Positions 43,384-53,919 of a stretch of 64,000 bases of DNA are shown piece after piece (position 1 is the stretch's first letter; each line of letters starts with the position of its first letter). The stretch is from Frondihabitans sp. 762G35 (GTDB taxonomy: Bacteria; Actinomycetota; Actinomycetes; Actinomycetales; Microbacteriaceae), in the NCBI RefSeq assembly GCF_002074055.1, contig NZ_CP014619.1, forward strand, positions 1,674,001-1,738,000, given 5' to 3'. Under the pieces are notes generated by a model. That model saw only the letters and a program-made list of their open reading frames with translations. It did not search any database and was not told the origin of the DNA. Made by a program: the position numbers and the translations under genes.

Positions 43384-44135
43384 AGGACTTCTCCTCGGCG
43401 GGTGGTGGCGATGGTCCGGTCGACGTGCTGCAGGGACCGCAGCCCTCTCTCGAGGTGCCACTGGGTGTACGCGGCAACCACGCCGCTGGCCTGGTTGCGC
43501 GTGCTCTCTCCCGCGGCCTCGGCCGTCGGCCAGTCTCCGGTGAGGAGGGCGGCCAGGAGTCGCAGGGTCTCGGGGTCGAGCCGCGGCGCACCCGGAGGGG
43601 CGGCGGCATCGGCGACGACGCCTCCCAGCTGGACGACGAAGGCGGCGTGCGGGCCCGGCGCGCCGGTCACGGCGCAGTCGCCGAAGCTCGGTGCCCAGCC
43701 GGCGATGCTGAGGGCGCGCAGGAGGTACGAGTCGAGGGTGAGCTGCGAGTCGTGCTCGCGCCGCGCCAGGGCCCGCAGCGCACCGACGAGGAGGAGGTAC
43801 TGCTGGAGCCCCGCCTCGGCGTCGGTCAGCTTGTCGGCCGTCTCCACCATCACGTTGGCGGCCGTGTAGCTGCCGTAGTCGGAGACGATGTCGGCGCCGT
43901 ACGAACCGAGCGACTCGGCCTGCGTGACGATGTCGAGGCTCCTGCCCTCGTAGAGCTGCAGGTCGGCCACCATGAACGGCTCGAGCCGCGCGCCGAACTT
44001 CGACGCGGTGCGCCGGACGCCCTTGGCGACGGCGCGGATCTTGCCGTGCGACCGGGAGAGCATCGTCAGGATGCGGTCGGCCTCACCCAGCTTGTGGGTG
44101 CGCAGGATCACGCATTCGTCTCGGTACACGGGCAC
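43380..44135 (-). CDS. recO: DNA repair protein RecO
   Basis: A 251-residue recombination mediator in the RecFOR pathway. The OB-fold N-terminus [19 protein letters not shown] is typical. Of the Cys residues that form the zinc site in some RecO proteins, only one or two are present, as often in Actinobacteria. The GTG at 44135 was chosen because GATACT ends 6 bases before it (leaderless), and the residues after it match the family N-terminus. uppS is translationally coupled downstream. Confidence 0.92.
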   Translation of the reverse strand: MPVYRDECVILRTHKLGEADRILTMLSRSHGKIRAVAKGVRRTASKFGARLEPFMVADLQLYEGRSLDIVTQAESLGSYGADIVSDYGSYTAANVMVETADKLTDAEAGLQQYLLLVGALRALARREHDSQLTLDSYLLRALSIAGWAPSFGDCAVTGAPGPHAAFVVQLGGVVADAAAPPGAPRLDPETLRLLAALLTGDWPTAEAAGESTRNQASGVVAAYTQWHLERGLRSLQHVDRTIATTRRGEVL

Positions 44136-44157
44136 GAGTCCAGTATCCCCCGCGTGG

Positions 44158-44163
44158 CAGAAT
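44158..44163 (+). promoter_or_regulatory. -10 box of leaderless TRIC-channel transcript
   Basis: CAGAAT ends 6 bases before the GTG at 44170. The recO -10 (AGTATC on the plus strand, 44142-44147) lies 10 bases away, so two divergent leaderless promoters share a 34-base gap. Confidence 0.5.
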
Positions 44164-44169
44164 CGACCG

Positions 44170-44832
44170 GTGTCCGCCACAGCTCTCACCATCCCCCTCT
44201 GGGCGGATCTTCTCGCCGTCTCCATCGGGAGTCTCCAGGGGGCCCTCTTCGCGAGCCAGTTCCGCGACCGCCGGGTGGATCTGCTCGGCGTGGCGATCAT
44301 CGGGACGGCGACGGGCCTCGGCGGGGGCATCCTGCGCGACCTCCTCCTCGGGGAGGTGCCGCGCGCCATGCAGAGCAACTGGTACCTCGCGGCCGCGGTC
44401 CTCGCCGCGCTCCTCGGGATGCTGCTGCAGCGCCTCTTCACCCGGCTCGCCGCCTTCATCACGGTCCTCGACGCCCTGACGATCGGCCTCTTCGGCGCGA
44501 TCGGGTCGACGAAGGCCCTGGCGATGGGGTTGCCCGAGATCCCCGCCGTGTTCGTCGGCGTCGTGTCGGCCGTCGGCGGGTCGGTGCTGCGCGACCTCCT
44601 GATGAATCTCACCATCGCGATGATGCACGTCGGATCGCTCTACGCGGTCGCCGCCGGGGCGGGCACCGCGGTGCTCGTCGGTCTCGTCGCGTTCGGGGTG
44701 CCGACGCTCGTGGCGGCCCTCGCAGGAGCCACGACCACCGTGCTCCTGCGCCTGCTGGCCGTCCGCTTCGGGTGGACGCTCCCGGAGCAGCGCGCGCTGA
44801 GCCGCCTGCCCCGGTGGCGCCGGCCCCGCTGA
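44170..44832 (+). CDS. TRIC-type cation channel (UPF0126 family)
   Basis: A 220-residue membrane protein with seven helices. It has the internal repeat of the family: [17 protein letters not shown] in the first half and [15 protein letters not shown] in the second, each ending GG-x-x-RDLL. Bacterial members are potassium-permeable trimeric channels. The GTG start appears leaderless. It is convergent with leuA across a terminator hairpin. Confidence 0.88.
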   Translation: MSATALTIPLWADLLAVSIGSLQGALFASQFRDRRVDLLGVAIIGTATGLGGGILRDLLLGEVPRAMQSNWYLAAAVLAALLGMLLQRLFTRLAAFITVLDALTIGLFGAIGSTKALAMGLPEIPAVFVGVVSAVGGSVLRDLLMNLTIAMMHVGSLYAVAAGAGTAVLVGLVAFGVPTLVAALAGATTTVLLRLLAVRFGWTLPEQRALSRLPRWRRPR

Positions 44833-44850
44833 GACGGCGACGCAGGGGGC

Positions 44851-44870
44851 GGCGCCCCGCTGGGGGCGCC
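44851..44870. terminator. hairpin between TRIC gene and leuA
   Basis: GGCGCCCC-GCTG-GGGGCGCC is a perfect 8-bp stem with a 4-base loop between two convergent genes. It likely terminates both. Confidence 0.75.
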
Positions 44871-44879
44871 ACCCGCGCG

Positions 44880-46667
<1,788 letters not shown>

Positions 46668-46701
46668 TCAGGCCCCGGAATGGTCACGAGCACCGCGAAC
46701 T

Positions 46702-46740
46702 CCGCGACGAGGGAGGCCTTAGAACGAGGTCTCGTCGCGG
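46702..46740 (-). promoter_or_regulatory. leuA attenuator hairpin
   Basis: CCGCGACGAG (46702-46711) and CTCGTCGCGG (46731-46740) form a perfect 10-bp stem. The upstream arm lies inside the leader peptide frame, just after its four Leu codons, so the position of a ribosome on the leader decides whether the stem can form. Confidence 0.7.
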
Positions 46741-46769
46741 CAGCTAAGAAGGAGCAGGCCGAAGAACAC
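46719..46769 (-). CDS. leuA leader peptide with four consecutive Leu codons
   Basis: A 16-residue frame MFFGLLLLSCRDETSF ending in TAA, starting with GTG. It has four Leu codons in a row (CTG CTC CTT CTT), two of them from codons that are uncommon in this genome. A -10-like TAGGGT ends 7 bases before the GTG, so the leader is translated from a leaderless mRNA. The next gene is leuA. This is the classic arrangement for ribosome-mediated attenuation; leader peptides of this kind are known in other Actinobacteria. Confidence 0.8.
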   Translation of the reverse strand: MFFGLLLLSCRDETSF

Positions 46770-46814
46770 GATCCCGACCCTAGCACCGCGCTCGGCGCCC
46801 CCGCCACGCCGGCC

Positions 46815-49385
46815 TCAGGACGTGACGGATCGCAGGAGCCTCGGCACCTGCCGCACGGAGAGCTCCGGGAGGTAGGCGCGCGCCAGCGCCGTCCCGATGG
46901 CGGGGAGCTGCAGCGGGTCGGGGTAGGCCATCAGGAGTGGGGTGAACTCGGGCTGGAACTTCATCTTGAAGGTGAGGAGCGACTGGAACCCGTAGGCGGG
47001 TTCGAGCACCCGGGCCAGGAACGACATGAGCCGCTCGGCCTGCGAGGCGTCGCCCCCGACCGGCTCCGACGAGGTGAGCGGCGCGGCGGAGAGGCTGACG
47101 AACTCGAGGCCCTCCTCCTTCGACTGGAGGGCCACCGAGGCGATGAGGAACTCCATCACGCCGTTCATACCGTCCGGCAGACGGCGCATGAAGTCGAGGG
47201 TCCAGCCGGTCACGGCCCCGTCGCGGTAGGTCGGGAGCCAGCTCGTGACGGCGAGCACCCGGTCGGCCTCGTCGATCGCCAGCATGAGGGCGACATCGCG
47301 GTCCATCAGCTCGTCGAGTCCGCCGAGGGTGAAGCCCATCTCGGGGAGGTCCTTCTCGGCCACCCACTGCTCCGAGATGTCCTCGATCTGGCGGGCGATC
47401 GCGGGGCGGAGGTCGGCGTAGCGCGTCCACTCGGCACGGACGCCGAGTTTCGCGGCCCGGTTGACGCTGGAGCGGACATCCTGCCATTTCTTGCCCTGCA
47501 TCGCGAAGGTGCCGGGCCGCAGGACGGTCTCCTCGCCGACCGGGAGCGTCGACCAGCCGAGGTCGCGGAACACGGGGGCGAGGTCGTCGCGGACGCTGTA
47601 GAAGACGGGCACGAGACCGCGATCGTCGCACCAGCGCGCGAAGGCGAGAACGACCTCTGCGCTGCGGTCGTCGCCGCAGAGCGGATCTCCCGTCGTGAGG
47701 GCGATGTTCCCGACGACGCGGTAGGCGACGGCCGCCTCGCCGTCGGGGGTGAACCAGTAGGAGTTCCCCTCCCAGGTGGCCATGTGCGAGAGCCCCCCGG
47801 TGACACCGCGTCGCAGGATGCGCTCGATCGCGACCCGCTCCTGGGCGGAGTCACCTCGCGTGGACGCTCCCGCGGCGACGACGAGGCCGACGATGAGGAC
47901 GACCCAGAACACCGGGCCGATCCACTCGAAGACGAGCCGGAGCGGACCGTCGACGGGAAGGGGCCCCAGGTGACGCGCTCCGAGGAACCCGACCGGCACG
48001 AAGCGCTCGGGCGCCGAGACGAGCAGGCGGACGAGGGTGACCGGCGTCGTGAACTCGTCGCGCCCCACGGTGCCCGCCAGGACGAAGACCGCCGAGAGGG
48101 CCAGGAAGGTCCCCGCGAGGGTCCAGCCGTAGCGGCGGAGAGCGCGGACCGGTGTCCTCACGGTGAAGTGGTGCAGGAACACGACCAGCACGACGGCGAC
48201 GCCGAGGGGTGCGACGACGGAGAGGCCGCTCAGCAGAAGCCGCTCCGCGTGGTTGCCGTGCCGGGCGACCGCGGCCGACGGAGTCAGCGGCAGCAGCGCG
48301 AAGTAGATTCCCGCGAGGAGCGCGAGGAGGAGGTTCACGGCGACCGCCACGACGACCGCGAGGCGCCGCCCGCGGCGGATCAGCCGCGCCGCGACGAGCA
48401 GGGCGACGAGGGGCAGGATGCTCAGCAGCAGCGTGCCCGGACCGTGGAGGCCGACCAGCGCGGCGTCGTTCGTGCAGGCCGCACTCGCGGCGAGGCCGGT
48501 GCGCTCGGCCTCCTCGATCGAGCGCGCGCAGTAGGCGGAGAGCGGTCGGCCGGGCAGCGCCACGGCGAAGAGCTGACCGAGCGGCGCCAGGATGCCGACC
48601 GGCGCGCGCGTGAGGAGGGTCACGACGGGCCCGAGGGCGGTGATGGCCACGAGCGACGACAGCAGCACGCGGGCCTCGTGGTGCGAGCTCCGGGTCCACA
48701 GCCGGTCGGCGGCCCGCGCATGCGGGCGGAGGATCCGGCCGAGTCCGAGACCGGCGAGGGCCCCGACGAGGGCGTAGAGCCCCGAGGGGTGGCCGTCGTA
48801 GAGGAGGAACGCGGTGATCCCCGCGAAGCCGAGCACGCGGATCCTGCGCCGCCAGAGCGGACGCGCGAAGGCGCTGGCCGCCATGATCGTGCCGAGGGCC
48901 GGTGTGAACGGGTGCAGGGTCGAGTCGGCGGCGACCTGGATCGACCACACCTCCCCCACGGCGAGACCCACGGCCTGGACGGCCACGCCGACGACGGTGG
49001 CCACCACCCCCGTGACGACGTAGGCGAGCAGGGCCTTCCGCCAGCCCATCCGGCGCTCCGCCGCGCCGACGAGGACGAGGACGGCCGCGACGGTGGCGAC
49101 GAGCTCGGGCAGGCCGCTGGAGAAGAGGATCGAGCCCAGCGTGCCCAGCCAGTCGAGACCGTTGGTGCGCTCGGCGATGCCGGCCCCGATGACGTCGCGC
49201 AGGCGGTCGGGCGGACCCTTGAGCGCGCTGCCGGAGACGAAGGCCAGGACGACGAGGATTCCCGCGACGACGACGCTGAGCGGCTGCGCGCGCGCGATGT
49301 CGGCCAGACGGTGGGTCGCGCGGCGGACGCGACCGGGTGTCTCCTCGAGCCGCGCCTCCGGCGGAGCGCCCTGGGCGACGCTCAT
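46815..49385 (-). CDS. MprF-like DUF2156 membrane protein
   Basis: An 856-residue protein. Residues 1-530 hold about 12 membrane helices; the first block (helices with RRMGWRKALLAYVVTGVVAT) resembles a rhomboid fold but without a GxSG site. Residues 560-856 form a DUF2156 GNAT-like domain (YWFTPDGEAAVAYRVVGNIA, QGKKWQDVRSSVNRAAKLGV) as in lysyl- or alanyl-phosphatidylglycerol synthases. It may add amino acids to membrane lipids. The start overlaps the stop of the esterase gene by ATGA. Confidence 0.8.
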   Translation of the reverse strand: MSVAQGAPPEARLEETPGRVRRATHRLADIARAQPLSVVVAGILVVLAFVSGSALKGPPDRLRDVIGAGIAERTNGLDWLGTLGSILFSSGLPELVATVAAVLVLVGAAERRMGWRKALLAYVVTGVVATVVGVAVQAVGLAVGEVWSIQVAADSTLHPFTPALGTIMAASAFARPLWRRRIRVLGFAGITAFLLYDGHPSGLYALVGALAGLGLGRILRPHARAADRLWTRSSHHEARVLLSSLVAITALGPVVTLLTRAPVGILAPLGQLFAVALPGRPLSAYCARSIEEAERTGLAASAACTNDAALVGLHGPGTLLLSILPLVALLVAARLIRRGRRLAVVVAVAVNLLLALLAGIYFALLPLTPSAAVARHGNHAERLLLSGLSVVAPLGVAVVLVVFLHHFTVRTPVRALRRYGWTLAGTFLALSAVFVLAGTVGRDEFTTPVTLVRLLVSAPERFVPVGFLGARHLGPLPVDGPLRLVFEWIGPVFWVVLIVGLVVAAGASTRGDSAQERVAIERILRRGVTGGLSHMATWEGNSYWFTPDGEAAVAYRVVGNIALTTGDPLCGDDRSAEVVLAFARWCDDRGLVPVFYSVRDDLAPVFRDLGWSTLPVGEETVLRPGTFAMQGKKWQDVRSSVNRAAKLGVRAEWTRYADLRPAIARQIEDISEQWVAEKDLPEMGFTLGGLDELMDRDVALMLAIDEADRVLAVTSWLPTYRDGAVTGWTLDFMRRLPDGMNGVMEFLIASVALQSKEEGLEFVSLSAAPLTSSEPVGGDASQAERLMSFLARVLEPAYGFQSLLTFKMKFQPEFTPLLMAYPDPLQLPAIGTALARAYLPELSVRQVPRLLRSVTS

Positions 49386-50731
49386 CGGAGGGCCGCCTTC
49401 GCGAGGCCCCACCGGGGATACAGATCGGCGAAGCCGCGGGCGAACCCGAGGGAGGCCGTCGACCAGTCGTGGCCGCCCCCGGGTACGACGTACCGCGTGA
49501 CCGCCATGCCGGCGGACCGGGCGTCCGCGGAGACGATCGTCATGCTGCGACCGTACTGCCGATCGGTCTCGCCCACGGCGAAGAACGCCGCCGTATCCGG
49601 GTAGGGCGCGTGGCGAGCGAGGATCGTCGCCGGCTTGGCCCGGTCGTACGCCGCCGCGCTTCCACCGAAGCCCTGGTCGATCGCCATCTGATCGGTCGTC
49701 AGCGTGGGGTACTCCTCGCCGGAGACGTCGAGGATGGAGCCGAACAGCCGGGGTTCCGCGGCGCCGAACTGGATCGAGCAGGTACCGCCCTGCGAGAAGC
49801 CGCCGACGGTCCAGGCGAGCCGCGACGACTCGACGTGCAGGTGGGTGCGGATCCAGTCGGGGACGTCGCGGGTGATGTAGGTGGCGCTGTTGCCGAGGGC
49901 GCCGTCGACGCACATCGGGTTGCCCGCCGACGGTCCGAGCTGGTCGGGAACGACCACGATCGGCGCCAGGCCGTGGTTGCGGGCGGCCAGGGCGTTCAGC
50001 GTGGCAGGAACGCCGCCGGACACCATGACGGTGTCGGGGCTGGCGGGCTGGCCCGACATCAGGATCACGACCGGGAGCGCCGGGCCGTTCTTCACCAGGG
50101 CGGCGGGCGGGAGGTAGACCTCGGCCGGACGCGCGGCGAAGTGGGAGATCGTCGCCGGGATCACCACCTGGCCGACCTTCCCCGTCTTCGGCATGAAGAG
50201 CGGCGGGTGCCAGGTCCGGTAGAGGAACGGGTTGAAGACGGAGCCGAGCGACACGACGGCCGTGCCCGGCTTCTGTCCCAGGGCCGAGGGCAGCCGGAGG
50301 TCCGGCGCCTGGGCGGTGCCGAGCAGTTGGCCGGGGGTGAGGTAGAGGTCGACGTCGCGGTTGATCGCGAGGGCGCCGGCGAGCAGGAACGCGATCATCG
50401 CGACGACGGCCACGATCTTCCGCCGCCACCGCGCCAGCACCACGTTCGCGACGGCCACCGCGAGCCCCGCGACGACCGCGCCGGTCCAGATCCGGTCGAC
50501 CCAGGTCGGGGTCACGCCGAAGGCGTTCTGCACGTCACCCACGTACCAGATGAGGACGCCGCCGAGGACGGCGCCGATCACCACCACGAGCGGCAGGATC
50601 CGCCACCACACGCGAGCGCCGCGGGGTCGCGTCACGAGGACGAGGGCCAGGAGCACCGCGACGACGTCGACGACGGCCAGCACGGTCGTGGACGTCAGGG
50701 GCAGGTTCTCGAACCAGGTCGCGATGCTCAT
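49382..50731 (-). CDS. membrane-anchored esterase-family serine hydrolase
   Basis: A 449-residue protein with four N-terminal membrane helices (to about residue 120) and an external alpha/beta-hydrolase domain of the esterase D/mycolyltransferase-like family. The nucleophile elbow is GGFSQGGTCS and the catalytic His is in PGGGHDWSTA. Substrate is unknown; acyl transfer or ester cleavage on surface molecules is likely. Overlap with the MprF-like gene implies a joint function in the envelope. Start at 50731 is preferred to an upstream ATG. Confidence 0.78.
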   Translation of the reverse strand: MSIATWFENLPLTSTTVLAVVDVVAVLLALVLVTRPRGARVWWRILPLVVVIGAVLGGVLIWYVGDVQNAFGVTPTWVDRIWTGAVVAGLAVAVANVVLARWRRKIVAVVAMIAFLLAGALAINRDVDLYLTPGQLLGTAQAPDLRLPSALGQKPGTAVVSLGSVFNPFLYRTWHPPLFMPKTGKVGQVVIPATISHFAARPAEVYLPPAALVKNGPALPVVILMSGQPASPDTVMVSGGVPATLNALAARNHGLAPIVVVPDQLGPSAGNPMCVDGALGNSATYITRDVPDWIRTHLHVESSRLAWTVGGFSQGGTCSIQFGAAEPRLFGSILDVSGEEYPTLTTDQMAIDQGFGGSAAAYDRAKPATILARHAPYPDTAAFFAVGETDRQYGRSMTIVSADARSAGMAVTRYVVPGGGHDWSTASLGFARGFADLYPRWGLAKAALR

Positions 50732-50882
50732 GGGCGCAGGTGATTCCGTTCTGTGAGCCCGGTTCCGGGCCGTTCCCGGCCCCTCCCCGCGAAGGGCCGC
50801 AGCAATCATGGAGCCGGATCGTCTGTGAGCGATCCGTACCTCGGCTGATTGAAAAGGATTCGTTGCCTGAAAGTGATGTCTG

Positions 50883-50899
50883 CGTCTTCGCTGAAGACG
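50883..50899 (-). terminator. hairpin after the response regulator gene
   Basis: CGTCTTC-GCT-GAAGACG is a perfect 7-bp stem with a 3-base loop, 8 bases after the response regulator stop. The 176-base gap here also holds the promoter region of the esterase gene and no other gene. Confidence 0.5.
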
Positions 50900-50907
50900 G
50901 CGTGGCG

Positions 50908-51615
50908 CTAGGCGGTCAGACCGTGCTCGTAGGCGTAGACCACGAGCTGCACCCGGTCGCGGAGGGAGAGCTTCGCCAGGATCCGGGAGATGTGCGTCTT
51001 CACGGTGGCCTCGCTGAGGTACTCCAGCTGCGCGATCTCGCTGTTGGACAGCCCCCGGGCCGCCGACTGGAAGATGTCGCGCTCGCGCGTCGTGAGCGAC
51101 GCGAACTGCGGCGGGACCGCCTTCGTGGCGCTCGCCCGGCCGTCGAAGTGCTCGAAGAGCTCGCGCGTGGCCGAGGCGGCGATGACGCTCGTGCCCGCGT
51201 GGACCGTGCGGATCGCCGCGAGGAGGAACTCGGGGTCGCTGTCCTTCAGGACGAAGCCGCTCGCTCCTCCCCGGATCGCGCGCGTCGCCGCCTCGTCGAG
51301 ATCGAAGGTCGTGAGCACCAGGATGCGCGGGGCGCGACGCCCCTCGCGATCCGCCTGCTCGAGGATGGCGGCGGTCGCCGCGATCCCGTCCATCACCGGC
51401 ATGCGGATGTCCATCAGGACGACGTCCGGGTGCGTCCGCGCGACGACCTCGACGCCCTCCTCGCCGTCGCCCGCCTCCCCCACGAATTCGAGGTCGCGCT
51501 GCGACGAGACCACCATGCGGATGCCGGCCCGGAAGAGGGCCTGGTCGTCGACGAGGACGACCTTGATCGTGCTCGCGGTGGCCTGCGCCGTGGTCGAGTC
51601 GGGAGCGATGCTCAT
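50908..51615 (-). CDS. NarL/LuxR-type response regulator
   Basis: A 235-residue response regulator. The receiver domain has VVLVDDQALFR (acidic pair) and phospho-acceptor Asp69 in VVLMDIRMPVMDG, with Lys in GFVLKDSDPE. The C-terminal LuxR helix-turn-helix is LTTRERDIFQSAARGLSNSE then IAQLEYLSEATVKTHISRI. It overlaps the histidine kinase gene by ATGA. Confidence 0.93.
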   Translation of the reverse strand: MSIAPDSTTAQATASTIKVVLVDDQALFRAGIRMVVSSQRDLEFVGEAGDGEEGVEVVARTHPDVVLMDIRMPVMDGIAATAAILEQADREGRRAPRILVLTTFDLDEAATRAIRGGASGFVLKDSDPEFLLAAIRTVHAGTSVIAASATRELFEHFDGRASATKAVPPQFASLTTRERDIFQSAARGLSNSEIAQLEYLSEATVKTHISRILAKLSLRDRVQLVVYAYEHGLTA

Positions 51616-52898
51616 CGGAGACGAACCTCCTGGGTCAGTGCGGTGGACGGGATGTTGGCGCGGACGATGAAGCGGCCGCCGGCCTGGTGGGTCGTGAGGG
51701 TGCCTCCCGCCAGGGTCGCACGCTCGCGCATGCCGACGACACCGTGACCACGGCGCTCGTCGGGCCGGAACTGGCCGCTCGTGGTCAGAGCGTCGGGATC
51801 GATGGGGGCGCTGGGCAGGAGCGTGCTCGCGATGACGATCGTCAGGTCGTCCGGACGCCAGTCGAAGAGCACGTCGACGGTGGCCTTCGTGTCGCCGTGG
51901 CGGAGGACGTTGGTCAGCGACTCCTGCACGATGCGGTAGATCGCCAACTGGCGGTTGCTGCCGAGCTGAGCCGGTGTCCCGCTCGACCGGAGGTCGATCG
52001 ACAGACCGGCCGTGGTCATCTGCTCGACGAGCTTCTCGAGGTCGCCGAGGACCGGTTGCGGGGCGGCACCCTGACTGTGCCGGAGCTGGCCGAGCAGGAC
52101 GCGCACCTCGACGAGGGCCTCCCGAGCGGTGGCGGCGATCGTCGTCAGCGACTCCTCGACCGTGTCGGGATCGGCGCGGTACGAATAGCGGGCCCCGTCG
52201 GCCTGCGCGATCACGACCGCGAGCGAGTGCGCCACGACGTCGTGCATGTCGCGGGCGATGCGGCTGCGCTCCTGCTCGACGGCGATGTCGCGTTCGGCCC
52301 GCGCGGCCTCCCGCTCGGCCCGGGCGGCGTCGCCCTCGGCGCGCGCGGCCTCCCGCTCCGCGACGAGCTGCGCGTCTCGACTGGTGCGGGCGTCGACGCG
52401 GGTGCGCACGAGCTGGCCACCCACCCACGGCAGCCCCAGCAGGGCGAGGAATCCGAGGAAGGTGATCCCGATCTGCAGGAGCAGTCGGACCAGGTCGGTC
52501 ACGGTGCTCACGTCGTGGAGGACGCCGAAGATGGCGAACTGCGCGAAGGTGACGTAGAACATGCCGATCGCGGCGCCGACACCGACCGACACCAGCCCGA
52601 TCCACTTGATGCGCTGCGAGCCGTAGGCCGCCGTCGCGTAGAGCACGGCGCAGATGGCGAGGTTCGAGACCTGGGGCGTCGAGAGGGTCAGCATCTCGAA
52701 GGCGGCGACCGCCCAGGCGATCGACAGCGCCGTCCCCGGAGAGAGTCGACGGAAGACGAGGCTGACGACCATCCCGAGCGTGATGAGGACCGAGAACGGG
52801 TTCGCGTGGACGTCGAAGACGAGCGTGATCAGCCCGACGGCGACGGCGACGACGACGTCGGCGACGACCTGGCGGGACGTGAGGCGGCGCATGATCAC
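51612..52898 (-). CDS. sensor histidine kinase (HisKA_3/NarX-like)
   Basis: A 428-residue membrane kinase. Residues 10-165 form about five to six membrane helices with little outside, followed by a charged coiled coil of repeating ARAERE units (residues 180-208). The phospho-accepting His219 lies in RSRIARDMHDVVAHSLAVVI. The ATPase part has RGHGVVGMRERATLAGG (G box). It forms a two-component system with the overlapping regulator. The stimulus may be envelope stress or a membrane-active compound, by analogy with such LiaS/DesK-like kinases. Confidence 0.92.
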   Translation of the reverse strand: MIMRRLTSRQVVADVVVAVAVGLITLVFDVHANPFSVLITLGMVVSLVFRRLSPGTALSIAWAVAAFEMLTLSTPQVSNLAICAVLYATAAYGSQRIKWIGLVSVGVGAAIGMFYVTFAQFAIFGVLHDVSTVTDLVRLLLQIGITFLGFLALLGLPWVGGQLVRTRVDARTSRDAQLVAEREAARAEGDAARAEREAARAERDIAVEQERSRIARDMHDVVAHSLAVVIAQADGARYSYRADPDTVEESLTTIAATAREALVEVRVLLGQLRHSQGAAPQPVLGDLEKLVEQMTTAGLSIDLRSSGTPAQLGSNRQLAIYRIVQESLTNVLRHGDTKATVDVLFDWRPDDLTIVIASTLLPSAPIDPDALTTSGQFRPDERRGHGVVGMRERATLAGGTLTTHQAGGRFIVRANIPSTALTQEVRLR

Positions 52899-53013
52899 CC
52901 CACCACCGTACGGTTCCGGCGGCCGTCCGTCAGCGCGGACGGCCCGCGGAACGACTTCCGGCGCGCGGAATCATCCGGTCGATGTAGTCGCTCCGGCGCT
53001 GGGCGGGCGGTGA

Positions 53014-53919
53014 TCAGAAGCCGAGTCGCCCGAGCTGCTTGGGGTCGCGCTGCCAGTCTTTGGCCACCTTGACGCGGATCGACAGGAAGACCTGCTTGCC
53101 GACGAGCGGCTCGATCTGCCGGCGGGCCCGCTCGCCGACCTCCCGGAGACGCTCTCCGCGGTGGCCGATGATGATGCCCTTCTGGCTGTCGCGCTCCACG
53201 AAGAGGTTGGCGTAGATCTCGACGAGCTCGCGGTCGTCGCGCTCGACGATGTCGTCGATCGTCACGGCCAGGGAGTGCGGGAGTTCGTCCTGCACGCCCT
53301 CGAGCGCCGCCTCCCGGACGAACTCCGAGATGCGGTCTTCGAGGAGCTCCTCGGTGACCACGTCGGCCGGGTAGAGCTGCGGCGAGACGGGCAGGAGCTT
53401 GATCAGCTCCGAGGCGACGATGTCGAGTTGGATGCGGCTGACGGCGGAGAGCGGGACGATCGCCTCCCACTCGCGGAGGGCGCTCACGGCGAGGAGCTGC
53501 TCGGCCACCGTGGCCTTCGAGGCGACGTCGATCTTCGTGACGATCGCGACCTTCTTCGCCCGCGGGAACGCGTCCAGCTGCTCGTTGATGAACCGGTCGC
53601 CGGGACCGAGCTTCTCGTTCGCCGGGATGCAGAAGCCGATCACGTCGACGTCGCCGAGGGTGTCCTGGACGACGGTGTTGAGACGCTCGCCGAGCAGCGT
53701 CCGCGGGCGGTGCATACCCGGCGTGTCGACCAGGACGAGCTGACCGTTGCGGTGGTGCACGATGCCGCGGATCGCTCGCCGGGTCGTCTGCGGCTTGGAC
53801 GACGTGATCGCGACCTTCTCGCCGACGAGGGCGTTCGTGAGCGTCGACTTGCCCACGTTGGGACGGCCGACGAACGACACGAAGCCGGCGCGGTACTCGG
53901 GGGTGGCGGGGGTGCTCAT
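53014..53919 (-). CDS. era: GTPase Era
   Basis: Essential GTPase that matures 16S rRNA. 301 residues: G1 GRPNVGKST (residues 18-26), G2/G3 with QTTRRAIRG and LVDTPGMHRP, G4 TKID and a C-terminal KH domain (GIIIGHRGERLREVGERAR). The start overlaps the stop of the CNNM-type gene (ATGA). Confidence 0.96.
   Translation of the reverse strand: MSTPATPEYRAGFVSFVGRPNVGKSTLTNALVGEKVAITSSKPQTTRRAIRGIVHHRNGQLVLVDTPGMHRPRTLLGERLNTVVQDTLGDVDVIGFCIPANEKLGPGDRFINEQLDAFPRAKKVAIVTKIDVASKATVAEQLLAVSALREWEAIVPLSAVSRIQLDIVASELIKLLPVSPQLYPADVVTEELLEDRISEFVREAALEGVQDELPHSLAVTIDDIVERDDRELVEIYANLFVERDSQKGIIIGHRGERLREVGERARRQIEPLVGKQVFLSIRVKVAKDWQRDPKQLGRLGF

Noticed and set aside
46815-50429. A 1204-codon frame extending the MprF-like gene
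   Set aside because: The part beyond 49385 is an arginine- and proline-rich shadow of the esterase gene; the ATG at 49385 overlaps the esterase stop.
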